Notes: generated by a model not told the origin, from the letters alone. Shown: positions 16,188 through 25,329, numbered from the stretch's first letter. The stretch: 64,000 nt of DNA from Hyphomicrobiales bacterium (GCA_900471525.1 UCEZ01000007.1:186001-250000); one strand, 5' to 3'. Numbers and translations: made by a program.

Positions 16188-17643
16188 CCGGAACGCCCGC
16201 CCTGCCCGCATGGCGCCGCTCGCCAAATTGCCAGTCTTTTGGGCGCTCGAAGGAAAACGCGCCATTGTTGCCGGCGGATCGGATGCGGCAGCCTGGAAAG
16301 CGGAACTGCTGGCGGCCTGCGGCGCTGAGGTCCACGTCTATGCGGAAGAACTGAGCGAAACATTCACAACCCTGATGCAGGACGACGGCCGGTTCCTGCA
16401 TCACAAGAAGCAATGGTCGCCTTCATCTTTCGAAGATGCGGCGATCGCCATTGCCGATTGCGAAGACGACAAAGCCGCTGCCGCGTTCTTCGATGCGGCC
16501 TGCAGGGCCGGCGTGCCGGTCAATGTCATCGACAACCCGAAATACTGCCAGTTCCAGTTCGGCTCGATCGTCAACCGCTCGCCCGTCGTCGTCGCCATCT
16601 CCACCGATGGCGCAGCGCCGATCCTCGCCCAGGCGATCCGCCGCCGCATTGAGACGCTGTTGCCGCCATCGCTGAAATCCTGGGCAACGCTGGCGCATTC
16701 CATCCGCGAAAAGGTCAATACAAAGGTAAGCCCCGGTGCGCCGAGACGCGCCTTCTGGGAACGTTTCGTCGATCGCGCATTTGGCGCCGCACCCGAGACC
16801 GAAACCGAAGCCGAGCTTCTCGCCGATGCCGGACGGATCGTCGCGCATGCCAAGTCATCCACCGGCCGTGTCACGCTGGTCGGCGCTGGTCCTGGCGATG
16901 CGGAACTGTTGACGCTGAAGGCCGTGCGCGCCCTGCAGGCCGCCGATGTCATCCTGTTCGATGATCTCGTCTCCGACGAGGTGCTGGAACTGGCCCGGCG
17001 CGAGGCCAAGCGCATGCTGGTCGGCAAACGCGGCGGCCGGACGAGCTGCAAGCAGGAGGACATCAACGCCACAATGATCCAGCTTGCCAAGGCCGGGAAG
17101 CGCGTGGTCCGGCTCAAGTCCGGTGACCCGATGATCTTCGGCCGCGCCGGAGAGGAAATTGCCTGCCTGGAGCAGGAAGGCATTCCAGTTGACATCGTGC
17201 CCGGCATCACCTCCGCCAGCGCCATGGCCGCGAGGCTCGGCGTCTCGCTGACGCATCGCGACCATGCCCAAGCCGTCCGTTTCGTCACCGGCCACTCGCG
17301 CCTCGGCGATCTGCCCGAACATCTCGATTGGCAAAATCTGGCGGAGCCGCGCACCACGACGATTTTCTACATGGGCGGACGCACCGCAGGACAAATCCGC
17401 GCGCGGCTTCTGGCGGCAGGAATGGACTGCAAGACTCCGGCGGTCGTCATGAGCGCAGTCACGCGCAGCGATGAAAAACGCTGGATCGGCACGCTAAGCG
17501 CCCTTGCGGAAGCCGTGGAAAAAATCGGCGTCGATAATCCGATCCTGATTGGCGTCGGCCAGGCCTTTTCGGCAGCGCTGTCGAAAGCCGAAACACTGAC
17601 ACAGCACGAACAGACTGCGGAAATCAGAATGCGGGCGATGTGA
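16159..17643 (+). CDS. cysG: siroheme synthase CysG (bifunctional/trifunctional)
   Basis: 494 residues. The N-terminal half (about 20-215) is the precorrin-2 dehydrogenase/ferrochelatase domain (VFWALEGKRAIVAGGSDAAAWKAELL, SIVNRSPVVVAISTDGAAPILAQ). The C-terminal half (about 230-480) is uroporphyrinogen-III C-methyltransferase, with VTLVGAGPGDAELLTLKA, VGKRGG and RLKSGDPMIFGRAGEE. It makes siroheme, the cofactor of NirB, which explains its place at the end of the nitrate operon. The start at 16159 lies inside nasA, consistent with translational coupling. The N-terminal NAD motif reads GGSDAA rather than a strict GxGxxG, as in some dehydrogenase-domain variants. Confidence 0.94.
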   Translation: MDALQLLPSDRNARPARMAPLAKLPVFWALEGKRAIVAGGSDAAAWKAELLAACGAEVHVYAEELSETFTTLMQDDGRFLHHKKQWSPSSFEDAAIAIADCEDDKAAAAFFDAACRAGVPVNVIDNPKYCQFQFGSIVNRSPVVVAISTDGAAPILAQAIRRRIETLLPPSLKSWATLAHSIREKVNTKVSPGAPRRAFWERFVDRAFGAAPETETEAELLADAGRIVAHAKSSTGRVTLVGAGPGDAELLTLKAVRALQAADVILFDDLVSDEVLELARREAKRMLVGKRGGRTSCKQEDINATMIQLAKAGKRVVRLKSGDPMIFGRAGEEIACLEQEGIPVDIVPGITSASAMAARLGVSLTHRDHAQAVRFVTGHSRLGDLPEHLDWQNLAEPRTTTIFYMGGRTAGQIRARLLAAGMDCKTPAVVMSAVTRSDEKRWIGTLSALAEAVEKIGVDNPILIGVGQAFSAALSKAETLTQHEQTAEIRMRAM

Positions 17644-17960
17644 TGCCGACAGATCTCATCGCCACCCTGTTCCTCAGCCTTGCCATCGGCTTTAGCTGGC
17701 ACCGATTTCGGCAGATCTTTTCACCGGCGACAAACCAGACCATTCTTCTGTCGCCCGCCACCACGCTTGCCAGCGCCATCAACCTGTCCGCCATGGCCGT
17801 GGCGTTCGGCAGCAATACCGCGGGCATTGGCGGGACGATCGTCGCCCTTGGGCTGGCGCTGGCGATGACTGTCGATCGATTGTCGTTCGGGTCGCGCCTG
17901 CGGCTAACGTTGGCGACTGCGAGCCTGCTCGCCTATGCGGGTCTAAGCGGCTCGCTTTAA
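17643..17960 (+). CDS. small integral membrane protein, unknown function
   Basis: 105 residues with three or four hydrophobic segments (DLIATLFLSLAIGFSW, a middle pair around INLSAMAVAFG and GGTIVALGLALAM, and LATASLLAYAGL). The ATG overlaps the cysG stop in a TGATG arrangement, so it is probably translated with the nitrate operon. No family is recognised. It could be a membrane accessory of the operon, but nothing in the sequence proves that. Confidence 0.6.
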   Translation: MPTDLIATLFLSLAIGFSWHRFRQIFSPATNQTILLSPATTLASAINLSAMAVAFGSNTAGIGGTIVALGLALAMTVDRLSFGSRLRLTLATASLLAYAGLSGSL

Positions 17961-18113
17961 ATCTGCACAGCCATCGAATTGCCACGCGGTTCGATAAGCA
18001 TCCCCCGCATGGCCGAGGTATACGTCCCCGACACAGGGCATTTGCCGGAACCGGCATTCGGAACAACCTGGTGATCCGCACGTTTGCAGGAATGCTTAAA
18101 CAGGAAAAGTGCA

Positions 18114-18251
18114 ATGCAAATGACCATGCGCGCCGTTGTCTTCGTGATCGTCGGTTCTATCCTCAGCATCCTCCTGATCAAATATACCGAGAACGATTTG
18201 AACACCGCGGTCCCGATGATGGACCCGGCCACCGCGGCTGAGCCGACCTGA
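18114..18251 (+). CDS. 45-residue predicted membrane miniprotein
   Basis: A short frame, MQMTMRAVVFVIVGSILSIL and onward, with one N-terminal transmembrane helix and a polar tail ending DPATAAEPT. AGGA lies 8 bases before the ATG at 18114. The hydrophobic helix followed by an acidic/Pro tail is what a real small membrane protein looks like, but no family is recognised and the length gives little statistical support. Confidence 0.5.
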   Translation: MQMTMRAVVFVIVGSILSILLIKYTENDLNTAVPMMDPATAAEPT

Positions 18252-18263
18252 TGTCTTTCATAA

Positions 18264-18303
18264 ATTGGGAGCACAGGCCGTAGCTTCGGCGCGTCCTCCC
18301 AAT
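18264..18303 (+). other. 40-nt stem-loop between small genes
   Basis: ATTGGGAG (18264-18271) and CTCCCAAT (18296-18303) are a perfect 8-bp inverted repeat. Inside, GCCG and CGGC can form a second short stem. No T run follows, so it is not a typical terminator. It may cap the transcript of the 18114 gene or be an RNA structure in its own right. Confidence 0.35.
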
Positions 18304-18439
18304 CGCGCCAGTCTGAAAACCGCCATATTCGACCGCCACCCATTCCGCAAGCGAGGCATGCTTCCAGGCGTGTGGGCGCAGATCGCTGCTGCTTCGCCGG
18401 ACAAATACGTATTTCTGAATAGATGGTGGGAGACGAGGC

Positions 18440-18652
18440 ATGACGAAATGGCGCAACGAGCCGATGCTGCCGCATCATGTCGAACTATGCCAGCGTGTCT
18501 TCGACGCCGCCAAGACGGCGCGCAACATAACGCCTGACAGCGATGCGAACGATCCGGTCGCTGCCCTGGTGCTGACCCTTTACCGACACGGCGTGCGGGA
18601 GGAGGACGAACTGCTTCGCCGCGTTCTCGGCGCTCTGGACGAAAAATCCTGA
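18440..18652 (+). CDS. conserved hypothetical protein, 70 residues
   Basis: MTKWRNEPMLPHHVELCQRV begins a small mostly helical soluble protein ending GALDEKS. GACGAGG precedes the ATG at 18440 with good spacing. There is no membrane segment or known motif. It lies between the nitrate operon and the sulfur-related cluster and faces the same way as both. Function unknown. Confidence 0.6.
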   Translation: MTKWRNEPMLPHHVELCQRVFDAAKTARNITPDSDANDPVAALVLTLYRHGVREEDELLRRVLGALDEKS

Positions 18653-18755
18653 TTCAAAGCCTCACAGCACCGCCTCCGGCGAATCTCCTATTGCTTTTAC
18701 CCTGCAAACAGATCGAAAACTTACAGGCTTGACCGGCGACCAATATTGATAAAAA

Positions 18756-18770
18756 CTATAGACTATTAAG
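18756..18770 (+). promoter_or_regulatory. AT-rich TATAGA motif before the FAD/NAD(P)-binding protein gene
   Basis: CTATAGACTATTAAG lies 37 bases before the start codon at 18794. The core TATAGA-N-(A/T)(A/T)T recurs before three other genes of this cluster (20304, 25661, 28344), three of the four at 30-37 bases from the ATG. It could be a -10 box of an activator-dependent promoter or a regulator site. Confidence 0.45.
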
Positions 18771-18793
18771 AATTGGCCGAGCGGTGAGATGTC

Positions 18794-20275
18794 ATGAACC
18801 AATTGATCGTCAATCCGATGACCTTGTCAGCCCTCAGCGAATCGATGGTGCAGAAAGCGAGCCTGCCGGTCGTTGCCATCATCGGCGGCGGCGTCTCAGG
18901 TGCAGCCACGGCCTTTCACCTCGCACAGGCAGGCCATATCCAGCCCCCGGAAATCGTCGTCTTCGAACCGCGCGAAGGTCTCGGCAGGGGTCTCGCCTAT
19001 GATACCGCCGAACCGGCCCATCGTATCAATGTGCCCGCTGCGCGCATGAGCCTTCTCACCGACGAACCGGATCATTTCCTGCGATGGATCGATGAACAGG
19101 CGGCAACCTCCGGCGACGCCGATGCCTTGCGGCCGGACGGCCATCTCTTTCCCCGGCGCAGCGTGTTCGGCGACTATGTCAACGCCATGCTGCAGCCGTT
19201 CGTTGCCAGCGGCGCTGTCCAGCATCGCCGCTCCGCCGTTGTCCATCTCGTCCGCGAGGGGCAGCGCTGGTGCATTGTCGGCGATGACGGTGCACAAACC
19301 ATGGCCGATATCGTCGTCATCGCCACGAGCCATCCACCGCCAGTGGCGCCCGGCCAGCTTCAGACCGTATTGAAGGATCATCCCCGCTTCGTGCCGGATC
19401 CGACCAGAGCTGGCGCGCTTGAGGCCATTCGTTCGTCTGACCGGGTGCTGGTCGTCGGCAACGGCCTCACTTCTGCTGATGTGATCGCGGCTCTGGCGCT
19501 GAAGGGCCACACGGGTCCAATCACCGCGATCTCTCGTCGCGGGTTGCGATCGCGCGGTCATGCGCCTTTCCCGCAGGACCCGACCGGCGATTTCCTCACG
19601 GATCCCGCCTTCACAGCGCTAACGCTCCTGAAAAACATTCGCGACACCATTCGGCAAGCCGTTTCGGATGGCCTCACCTGGCATGGCGTCATCGACCAGG
19701 TGCGGGCGCAGGGTCAGGCCCTCTGGCAGGTTCTGCCATTGGCGGAGCGGCAGCGCATCGTCCGGCATCTGCGGCCCTATTGGGATGTTCACCGCTTCCG
19801 CGTCGCGCCACAAGTGGAGGCGGCGCTCGATGGAGCAATAGCTGCGGAGCGGCTCGAAATTCTTGCCGGATCGATCGCGGCGGCCCACGTCGAGAACGAT
19901 GCTGTCCGCTGTAGGCTTCGCCTGCGGCGGAGCCATGAGACAATCGAGAAAACTTACGATGCCGTCGTCGTTACCACCGGCCCAGGGCATGGCGGCATCC
20001 TCGCCAGTCAGCCCTTTCTCGCCGAACTCTCCGAAAGCGGCTATCTCGAACTCGACCCGACCGGCCTCGGATTGTCCTGTACCCGGAATTCGGAAGCCAT
20101 CGGCCCGGCAGCGGGGGTAAGCCCTACCCTGCTGATCGCTGGTCCCCTTGCGCGCGGCACGTTCGGCGAACTCATGGGTCTGCCGCAGGTGACCGAACAC
20201 GCCGCCTTCGTGGCTTCCGTGGTTGCGGGGCGCTTGCAGGCGCCGGTGCCAAAGACGGCGCAAAACCCGCTTTAA
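18794..20275 (+). CDS. FAD/NAD(P)-binding oxidoreductase (NAD_binding_9 type)
   Basis: 493 residues. The FAD dinucleotide motif VAIIGGGVSGAATAFHLAQ is near residues 27-45, followed by GLGRGLAYDT and HRINVPAARM, typical of the FAD-NAD(P)-binding family. A second nucleotide motif, VLVVGNGLTSADVIAAL, is near 218-234. TTGPGHGG and a final GPLARGTFGELMGLPQ segment complete the fold. Members occur beside sulfur-scavenging oxygenases in proteobacteria, and here sfnB follows 101 bases downstream. It might supply electrons or act on the sulfur substrate; neither is shown. It has 6 internal Met and 3 Cys, so it is less sulfur-poor than its neighbours. Confidence 0.75.
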   Translation: MNQLIVNPMTLSALSESMVQKASLPVVAIIGGGVSGAATAFHLAQAGHIQPPEIVVFEPREGLGRGLAYDTAEPAHRINVPAARMSLLTDEPDHFLRWIDEQAATSGDADALRPDGHLFPRRSVFGDYVNAMLQPFVASGAVQHRRSAVVHLVREGQRWCIVGDDGAQTMADIVVIATSHPPPVAPGQLQTVLKDHPRFVPDPTRAGALEAIRSSDRVLVVGNGLTSADVIAALALKGHTGPITAISRRGLRSRGHAPFPQDPTGDFLTDPAFTALTLLKNIRDTIRQAVSDGLTWHGVIDQVRAQGQALWQVLPLAERQRIVRHLRPYWDVHRFRVAPQVEAALDGAIAAERLEILAGSIAAAHVENDAVRCRLRLRRSHETIEKTYDAVVVTTGPGHGGILASQPFLAELSESGYLELDPTGLGLSCTRNSEAIGPAAGVSPTLLIAGPLARGTFGELMGLPQVTEHAAFVASVVAGRLQAPVPKTAQNPL

Positions 20276-20302
20276 GGAAAGACTTTTCTTAGTCCAGTCG
20301 AT

Positions 20303-20320
20303 CTATAGAAATTATAATCT
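20303..20320 (+). promoter_or_regulatory. AT-rich TATAGA motif before sfnB
   Basis: CTATAGAAATTATAATCT contains the cluster motif TATAGA at 20304-20309, here 73 bases before the start codon at 20377. This is the longest spacing of the four copies. Confidence 0.4.
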
Positions 20321-20376
20321 TATCTTTCCGCCCGACTTCTTCCACCCATACTCCGTGCAGAAAATCGGAGTGTGCG

Positions 20377-21594
20377 ATGGAAACCCTCTTGCAGTATCAG
20401 CCCAATATCCGGCAGACGGCCGATCGCCTTCGCAGCGATTTTGAAGCGATCGAAACCGCCCAGTCACTTGCTGCCGATTTCGCGACCCGCGCCGCGGACC
20501 GCGACGCCAACCGCACCCTGCCCTATAGCCAGCTTGACCAGATCGCCCGATCCGGACTGCTCGCCATCACCGTTCCCGCGGAATATGGCGGACTGGATGT
20601 CTCCAATGCCGTGCTCGCCGAAGTCACGGCCATTCTCGCGGAAGCCGACGCATCGATCGGCCAGATCCCACAGAATCATTTCTACATTCTCGAGGCTCTA
20701 CGGGTAGACGGCAGCGAGGAACAAAAACGTTATTTCTTCGGACGCGCACTGGCCGGCGACCGCTTCGGTAACGCACTCTCCGAACGCGGCACCAAGACGG
20801 TCGGCGACTACAACACCCGCATCACGCCTGACGGTCCGGGCTACCGCGTCAACGGCCGGAAATTCTATTCGACCGGCGTGCTTTTCGCAGACTGGATCAC
20901 GGTCTTCGCACTCGACCCCGAGAATCGCTTGACCATGTCCTTCGTCGCCAAGGGCACAGAAGGCATGGAGATCATCGACGACTGGGACGGCTTCGGCCAG
21001 CGCACCACCGGCAGCGGCACGACGGTGTTCAACAATGTCTACGTCAATGCCGACGCCATCGTCTTTCATCACAAGGGTTTCGAGCGGCCGACGACGATTG
21101 GTTCGGTCGGCCAGATCATCCATGCGGGCGTCGACCTTGGTATTGCCCGCGCTGCCTTCGCCGAAACGCTGGATTTCGTTCGAACCCAAAGCCGCCCCTG
21201 GATAGACGCCGGCGTCGAGCGTGCATCCGACGATCCTCTCACCATCGCCAAAATCGGCGAGATCGCTATCCGGATCGAGGCCGCAACGGCTATCATCGAA
21301 CGGGCCGGCCGCAAGGTCGATGTCGCCCAGATGGACCCGACCGAGGCACACGTCATCGACGCCACGCTGTCGGTGGCGGCGGCAAAGGTCCTGACAACGG
21401 AGGTAGCGCTCGCAGCCTCCACCACATTGTTCGAACTGGCTGGCACCTCTTCCACCCGCATCGGCCTCAACCTCGACCGCCACTGGCGCAATGCCCGCAC
21501 CCATACGCTGCATGACCCGGTGCGCTGGAAGTCCCACGTGGTCGGGAATTATCATCTGAACGGCGTAAAACCGCCGAGGAACGGAGCTTTGTGA
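20377..21594 (+). CDS. sfnB: SfnB-family sulfur acquisition oxidoreductase
   Basis: 405 residues of the acyl-CoA-dehydrogenase fold. ITVPAEYGGLDVSNAVLAEV, SIGQIPQNHFYILEALRVDG, NGRKFYSTGVLFADW and IDDWDGFGQRTTGSGT follow the SfnB family closely, as does the C-terminal HWRNARTHTLHDPVRWK. SfnB-like and DszC-like proteins are FMNH2-dependent enzymes expressed during sulfate limitation for use of sulfones or sulfonates; the precise reaction of SfnB is not settled. There are only three internal Met and no Cys in 405 residues. A hairpin at 21616-21650 probably ends the transcript. Confidence 0.85.
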   Translation: METLLQYQPNIRQTADRLRSDFEAIETAQSLAADFATRAADRDANRTLPYSQLDQIARSGLLAITVPAEYGGLDVSNAVLAEVTAILAEADASIGQIPQNHFYILEALRVDGSEEQKRYFFGRALAGDRFGNALSERGTKTVGDYNTRITPDGPGYRVNGRKFYSTGVLFADWITVFALDPENRLTMSFVAKGTEGMEIIDDWDGFGQRTTGSGTTVFNNVYVNADAIVFHHKGFERPTTIGSVGQIIHAGVDLGIARAAFAETLDFVRTQSRPWIDAGVERASDDPLTIAKIGEIAIRIEAATAIIERAGRKVDVAQMDPTEAHVIDATLSVAAAKVLTTEVALAASTTLFELAGTSSTRIGLNLDRHWRNARTHTLHDPVRWKSHVVGNYHLNGVKPPRNGAL

Positions 21595-21615
21595 GGTGTA
21601 CCAAGTCCCGATGCT

Positions 21616-21650
21616 GATCGTTGCGGCTAAACGCGCCGCCTTTAACGATC
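21616..21650 (+). terminator. hairpin downstream of sfnB
   Basis: GATCGTT (21616-21622) pairs with AACGATC (21644-21650) and GCGGC with GCCGC inside, leaving a CTTT bulge. GGTTTCG follows, so the T tract is weak. Placed 22 bases after the sfnB stop. Confidence 0.5.
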
Positions 21651-21727
21651 GGTTTCGAGCGTGTTTCAGAATTCGGTAATCGGAGAGTGTTATACGGCCA
21701 GTCACCCGGAACAATTACAACCTACGG

Positions 21728-22933
21728 ATGACGATACACGTGGACCTTGCGACCGTACTGCTTCTTCACAAGTCATCATTTTTCATAGGTGCGCTCTGTT
21801 TCCTATACGTTCGATGGCAATCTCCCCGGAGTCATGGGCTCGGCGTCCTGGCCATAGCCTTTCTCCTCCTCGCCATTGCTTCGACTGTTGCGGGTCTGGG
21901 TGAAAAGCGCGCTCTGCCCTTGTATGTTTGGGCATTGTCGAGTTTCGCGCTCGGCACACTTGGTTACGCCCTGTTCTGGATCGGGATAAGAAGACTCAGC
22001 AGCAGGAAAAAACGCCCATTTGATTGGCTTGCGACGGCATTGCCCATGCTCCTGACCGCAACGGCAGTGATCACGGGGTTTCACCTCGACAACCTTTTCC
22101 GTGGCAGCGTTTTTCAGTTCAACTCGATCTTGTTTTTGAGTGCCTCTGCCGTCGCGCTTGTCCACGACGCTCGGCATGAGAAACTATCGGCCAGATATGC
22201 ACTGGCGGCATCGATCGTCGTAGCCGTGATATTGTCGCTGTTTATAATCCTCGGATTGGTGGCCTTGAAGGCCATTCATCCTCGTGACGCATTCTTTCTG
22301 CTCATTCTGTGCCACTTCGCCATAGCGTTGTTTACGCTCGTTTTTGTCAAGGAACGGGCGGAGGCGACACTTACAAAACTGCTAGATGCGGATGCGCTCA
22401 CGCAGATCCACAACCGGCGTTGGTTCTTTTCACGACTGCCGGCCGCACCCCGCGCGGGTGACGCATTCATCATCATCGACATCGATCACTTCAAGCGAGT
22501 CAATGATACGTTTGGCCATGCAGCGGGCGACGAAGTGCTCGTCGCGATCGCACAAAAGATGGCGAAAAATTTGGGTGAGAATGAAATCTTCGCACGCCTC
22601 GGCGGCGAGGAATTTGGCATCTACCTGCCTGCTGCGTCGAATCTTGAGCCGCGCCTTGTTACTGAGAAATTACGCAATGCCATCGAGCTTCTCAATGTTA
22701 GGCTCGGTGAGACCGATATTCCGGTCACAATCAGTGCAGGCATCGCGATTGCCAGCGATGGTTTGCAAATGAATGAACTCATGAGCATCGCCGACACGGC
22801 ATTATACTCGGCAAAGAATTTGGGGCGTAACCGTATTGAGCTGCATCAGACCAACCCATCAGCCGCAAGTGTTGCGGCTGAACGGCAAAACATGAAACTG
22901 TTGCGCAAAAGGAAAACCGAGCGGGCAGCGTAG
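21728..22933 (+). CDS. membrane-anchored diguanylate cyclase (GGDEF)
   Basis: 401 residues. Five or six hydrophobic segments occupy the first 200 residues, followed by a GGDEF domain (about 215-385). Landmarks are DALTQIHNRRWF, IIIDIDHFKRVNDTFGHAAGD, and the active loop ARLGGEEFGIYL near 291. GGEEF is a catalytically competent variant. The product-inhibition site (RxxD five residues upstream) reads GENE here, so feedback by c-di-GMP is probably lost. Ribosome-site support for the ATG at 21728 is poor. Met and Cys content is ordinary, so it may not belong functionally to the surrounding sulfur genes. Confidence 0.88.
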   Translation: MTIHVDLATVLLLHKSSFFIGALCFLYVRWQSPRSHGLGVLAIAFLLLAIASTVAGLGEKRALPLYVWALSSFALGTLGYALFWIGIRRLSSRKKRPFDWLATALPMLLTATAVITGFHLDNLFRGSVFQFNSILFLSASAVALVHDARHEKLSARYALAASIVVAVILSLFIILGLVALKAIHPRDAFFLLILCHFAIALFTLVFVKERAEATLTKLLDADALTQIHNRRWFFSRLPAAPRAGDAFIIIDIDHFKRVNDTFGHAAGDEVLVAIAQKMAKNLGENEIFARLGGEEFGIYLPAASNLEPRLVTEKLRNAIELLNVRLGETDIPVTISAGIAIASDGLQMNELMSIADTALYSAKNLGRNRIELHQTNPSAASVAAERQNMKLLRKRKTERAA

Positions 22934-22998
22934 CGAACAGTACCAGGCAGATTGCTTCTGCCCATAACTCACCCGGCATAGGGCTGGCCTTCTCGCCC

Positions 22999-24210
22999 TC
23001 AGCTATACAAGCTCACCACCGGAATCCGATCGTTCAGCACGAACTCCCCAACTTCCTTGGCCTTGTAGAACACCGGATCATGCAGCGTGTGGGTGCGCAC
23101 GTTGCGCCAGAAGCGGTCGAAACGGTACTTTTCTGCCGTCGAGCGGGCACCGGTGAGCTCGAAGACACGCGAAGTGATATCGAGCGCGACATGGGTCGCG
23201 TGCACTTTGGCGGCATAGGCTTCCGCCGCCGCCTCGCCGCGTTCGCGCGCCGTGACGTCTTGCCCCTTGGCGAGCGCCGTCTGCACCGCCAAGGCAGCGC
23301 TGTCGGCGAGAGCCGCCGACGCTTTCAGCGCGGCGGTGAACTCGCCCACGCGCTCCAGAATGTATGGATCGTCCGATGCCTTCTCGACGCCGGAGGTGAT
23401 CCAGGACCGGGTCGTCGTGCGGACATAATCGACGGCGGCAGCAAGCGCGCCTTCGGCAGCACCGAGATAGAAATTCACGAAGACCAGCTGGATCAGCGGC
23501 GTGTTGAAGGTCGCCAGCACCGGCGACGGTTCATTCTCGTCGGCCGGCGGCGCGATAAAGTCTTCCTCGTAGACGGGGAAATCATGGAATTCGACGCTTC
23601 CACTGTCGGAGAGCCGTTGGCCGATATTGTCCCAGTCGTCATTGGCGACATAACCAGGGCGATCGGTCGGGACAGCGAAATTGGCGATCTTGCCGTCGAG
23701 CGTCGCATTGGCGTTGATATAGTCGGACACCCGTGCAGCGGTCGAGAAGGACTTTCGGCCGTTCAACACGTAGCCAGTGCCCCGGCGCGTCAGGGTCAGG
23801 CCCGGATCGCGCGGATTGACTGCCGCACCCCAGTAGAGGTTGCGGGAGACTGTTTCAGCGCCCAGCGCCTGGGCGCGCGCCTGATCGGCGAGGGCCAAGT
23901 AGATGAACTGGCTGTTGACATAGTGATAGCCGAGGAGCTGGCCAATCGAGCTTTCGCCGCGGGCCAGAATACGCACCAGCTTCAGCCCATCGACCCAATC
24001 GAGCCCGCCGCCGCCGATCTCGCGCGGATGTAGCGCATTAAGCAGCCCAGCCTTCTTCAGCTTGACGATCTCGCCAAGGGGCGGACGCCCTTCCCTGTCG
24101 AGCTCGGCCGCACGCTGCGACAGATCGCCTGAGATTTCAGTGGCGCTGGCAAACAGCTTGTCGCGCGTGACGCCGAGACCGGCTGCATAGACGACGTTAG
24201 ATTGGCTCAT
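22999..24210 (-). CDS. DszC/SfnB-like flavin-dependent monooxygenase (acyl-CoA dehydrogenase fold)
   Basis: 403 residues of the acyl-CoA dehydrogenase superfamily, in the branch of FMNH2-dependent desulfurising oxygenases: GYVLNGRKSFSTAARVSDY, DDWDNIGQRLSDSGSVEF and FWRNVRTHTLHDPVFYK are shared with SfnB and DszC. It is distantly related to the 20377-21594 protein but is a different subfamily. It contains no Cys and no Met other than the initiator, very unusual for this length. It lies 72 bases downstream of the binding-protein gene 24283-25329 on the same strand, so the two probably form an operon. A reduced-flavin supply would be needed; no flavin reductase gene is seen nearby. Confidence 0.82.
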   Translation of the reverse strand: MSQSNVVYAAGLGVTRDKLFASATEISGDLSQRAAELDREGRPPLGEIVKLKKAGLLNALHPREIGGGGLDWVDGLKLVRILARGESSIGQLLGYHYVNSQFIYLALADQARAQALGAETVSRNLYWGAAVNPRDPGLTLTRRGTGYVLNGRKSFSTAARVSDYINANATLDGKIANFAVPTDRPGYVANDDWDNIGQRLSDSGSVEFHDFPVYEEDFIAPPADENEPSPVLATFNTPLIQLVFVNFYLGAAEGALAAAVDYVRTTTRSWITSGVEKASDDPYILERVGEFTAALKASAALADSAALAVQTALAKGQDVTARERGEAAAEAYAAKVHATHVALDITSRVFELTGARSTAEKYRFDRFWRNVRTHTLHDPVFYKAKEVGEFVLNDRIPVVSLYS

Positions 24211-24282
24211 GGGAAAAACTCCGGTTTATGGAATGAAGAAGCGGCGGAACCAGAGATAGCTCCGCCGTTGCAATTCGAAGGA

Positions 24283-25329
24283 TCAGAACAGCTTGGCCGG
24301 GATCCAGCTTGCGGTGGCCGCATCGCTGGCGCTGAAGGCCGGGACCTTGGCTGCCAATTCCTCGATCGACTTGACGCCGGCTTCGCGCAAGCCTTTCTGT
24401 GTCAGCAGCGTCGGCTCGACGGTGATCTGTCGGGGAACCTCTTCACCGGCAATTTCGAGGGCTGCAGCGCGGATCGAGACGGCCCCGACGACGGCCGGAT
24501 TGGTCGCGACGGTTGCAACCCACGGGCTTCCCTCTTCAGTGATTTCCTGAATGTCGGCAGTCGAAACATCGGCAGAATAGATCTTCAGCTTGTCGGAGAT
24601 GCCGAGATCGGCCGCTGCCAGCTTCACGCCACGGGCAAATTCGTCATACGGAGCAAAGACAACGGTGATATCCGGATTAGCTCGCAGTGCTGCCTTTGCC
24701 TGATCCGCTGTGCTCGTTGCCGTCGTATCGCTGACATTGCCGAAGCGCGCCTTCTCAACAACGCCCTTGTTCTCGGCCTTGAACGCATCCCAGACCTCGT
24801 TGCGGCGATCAAGCGGCGCAAAACCCGCAACGTAGACGTAACCGGCGTTGAAGCTCGTGCCATTCTCCTTGACCGCTTGCTCAAGCGCTTGCTTGGCAAG
24901 TGCGTGATCGCTCTGCTCGACCTGCGGCACCTTGGGATTGTTCAAGTTGACATCGAAGGCAACGACCTTGATGCCCTTGTCCAAGGCCTGCTGCACGACA
25001 TCGCCGAGCGATTCCGGAACGCCATGATCGACAACGATTCCTTCGACGCCGAGATTGATCGCCTGCAGGATCTGTTCGCGCTGCTCGGCTGCGTCCTGGC
25101 GGCCGGGGAATATCCTGAGATCGATGCCGAGCGCCTTTGCCTGTGCTTCAGCGCCGGCCTGATAGGCCTGGAAGAAGTCTCCTGCCGAAATATAGCTGAT
25201 CAGCGCCAGCTTGACGCCACCCTTGTCAAACGGGGCAGGCGCGCCGGCAACGCCGTCCGCTTTTGCCACGGAAGCAAAAAGAAAGGGAATGAGAGCGGCG
25301 GTTGCCGCCAGACGGAGAATGGTTTTCAT
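24283..25329 (-). CDS. sugar-type (CUT2) ABC transporter periplasmic binding protein, sulfur-free
   Basis: 348 residues. A Sec signal peptide (MKTILRLAATAALIPFLFAS, cleavage near AKADG) precedes a type I periplasmic binding fold of the ribose/LacI class: KLALISYISAGDFFQAYQAGAE, ILQAINLGVEGIVVDHGV, VVAFDVNLNN and VVFAPYDEFARGV. The mature protein has no Met and no Cys. Its partners are presumably the divergently encoded ATPase (25693) and permease (27168), which lack a binding protein of their own. The ATG at 25329 is chosen because it starts at the signal peptide and AAGGAA precedes it. The ligand is unknown; linkage to a DszC-like oxygenase suggests an organosulfur compound. Confidence 0.85.
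   Translation of the reverse strand: MKTILRLAATAALIPFLFASVAKADGVAGAPAPFDKGGVKLALISYISAGDFFQAYQAGAEAQAKALGIDLRIFPGRQDAAEQREQILQAINLGVEGIVVDHGVPESLGDVVQQALDKGIKVVAFDVNLNNPKVPQVEQSDHALAKQALEQAVKENGTSFNAGYVYVAGFAPLDRRNEVWDAFKAENKGVVEKARFGNVSDTTATSTADQAKAALRANPDITVVFAPYDEFARGVKLAAADLGISDKLKIYSADVSTADIQEITEEGSPWVATVATNPAVVGAVSIRAAALEIAGEEVPRQITVEPTLLTQKGLREAGVKSIEELAAKVPAFSASDAATASWIPAKLF

Noticed and set aside
14316-16265. 649-codon minus-strand frame opposite nasA
   Set aside because: Antisense shadow; nasA contains all expected Fe-S and molybdopterin motifs on the other strand.
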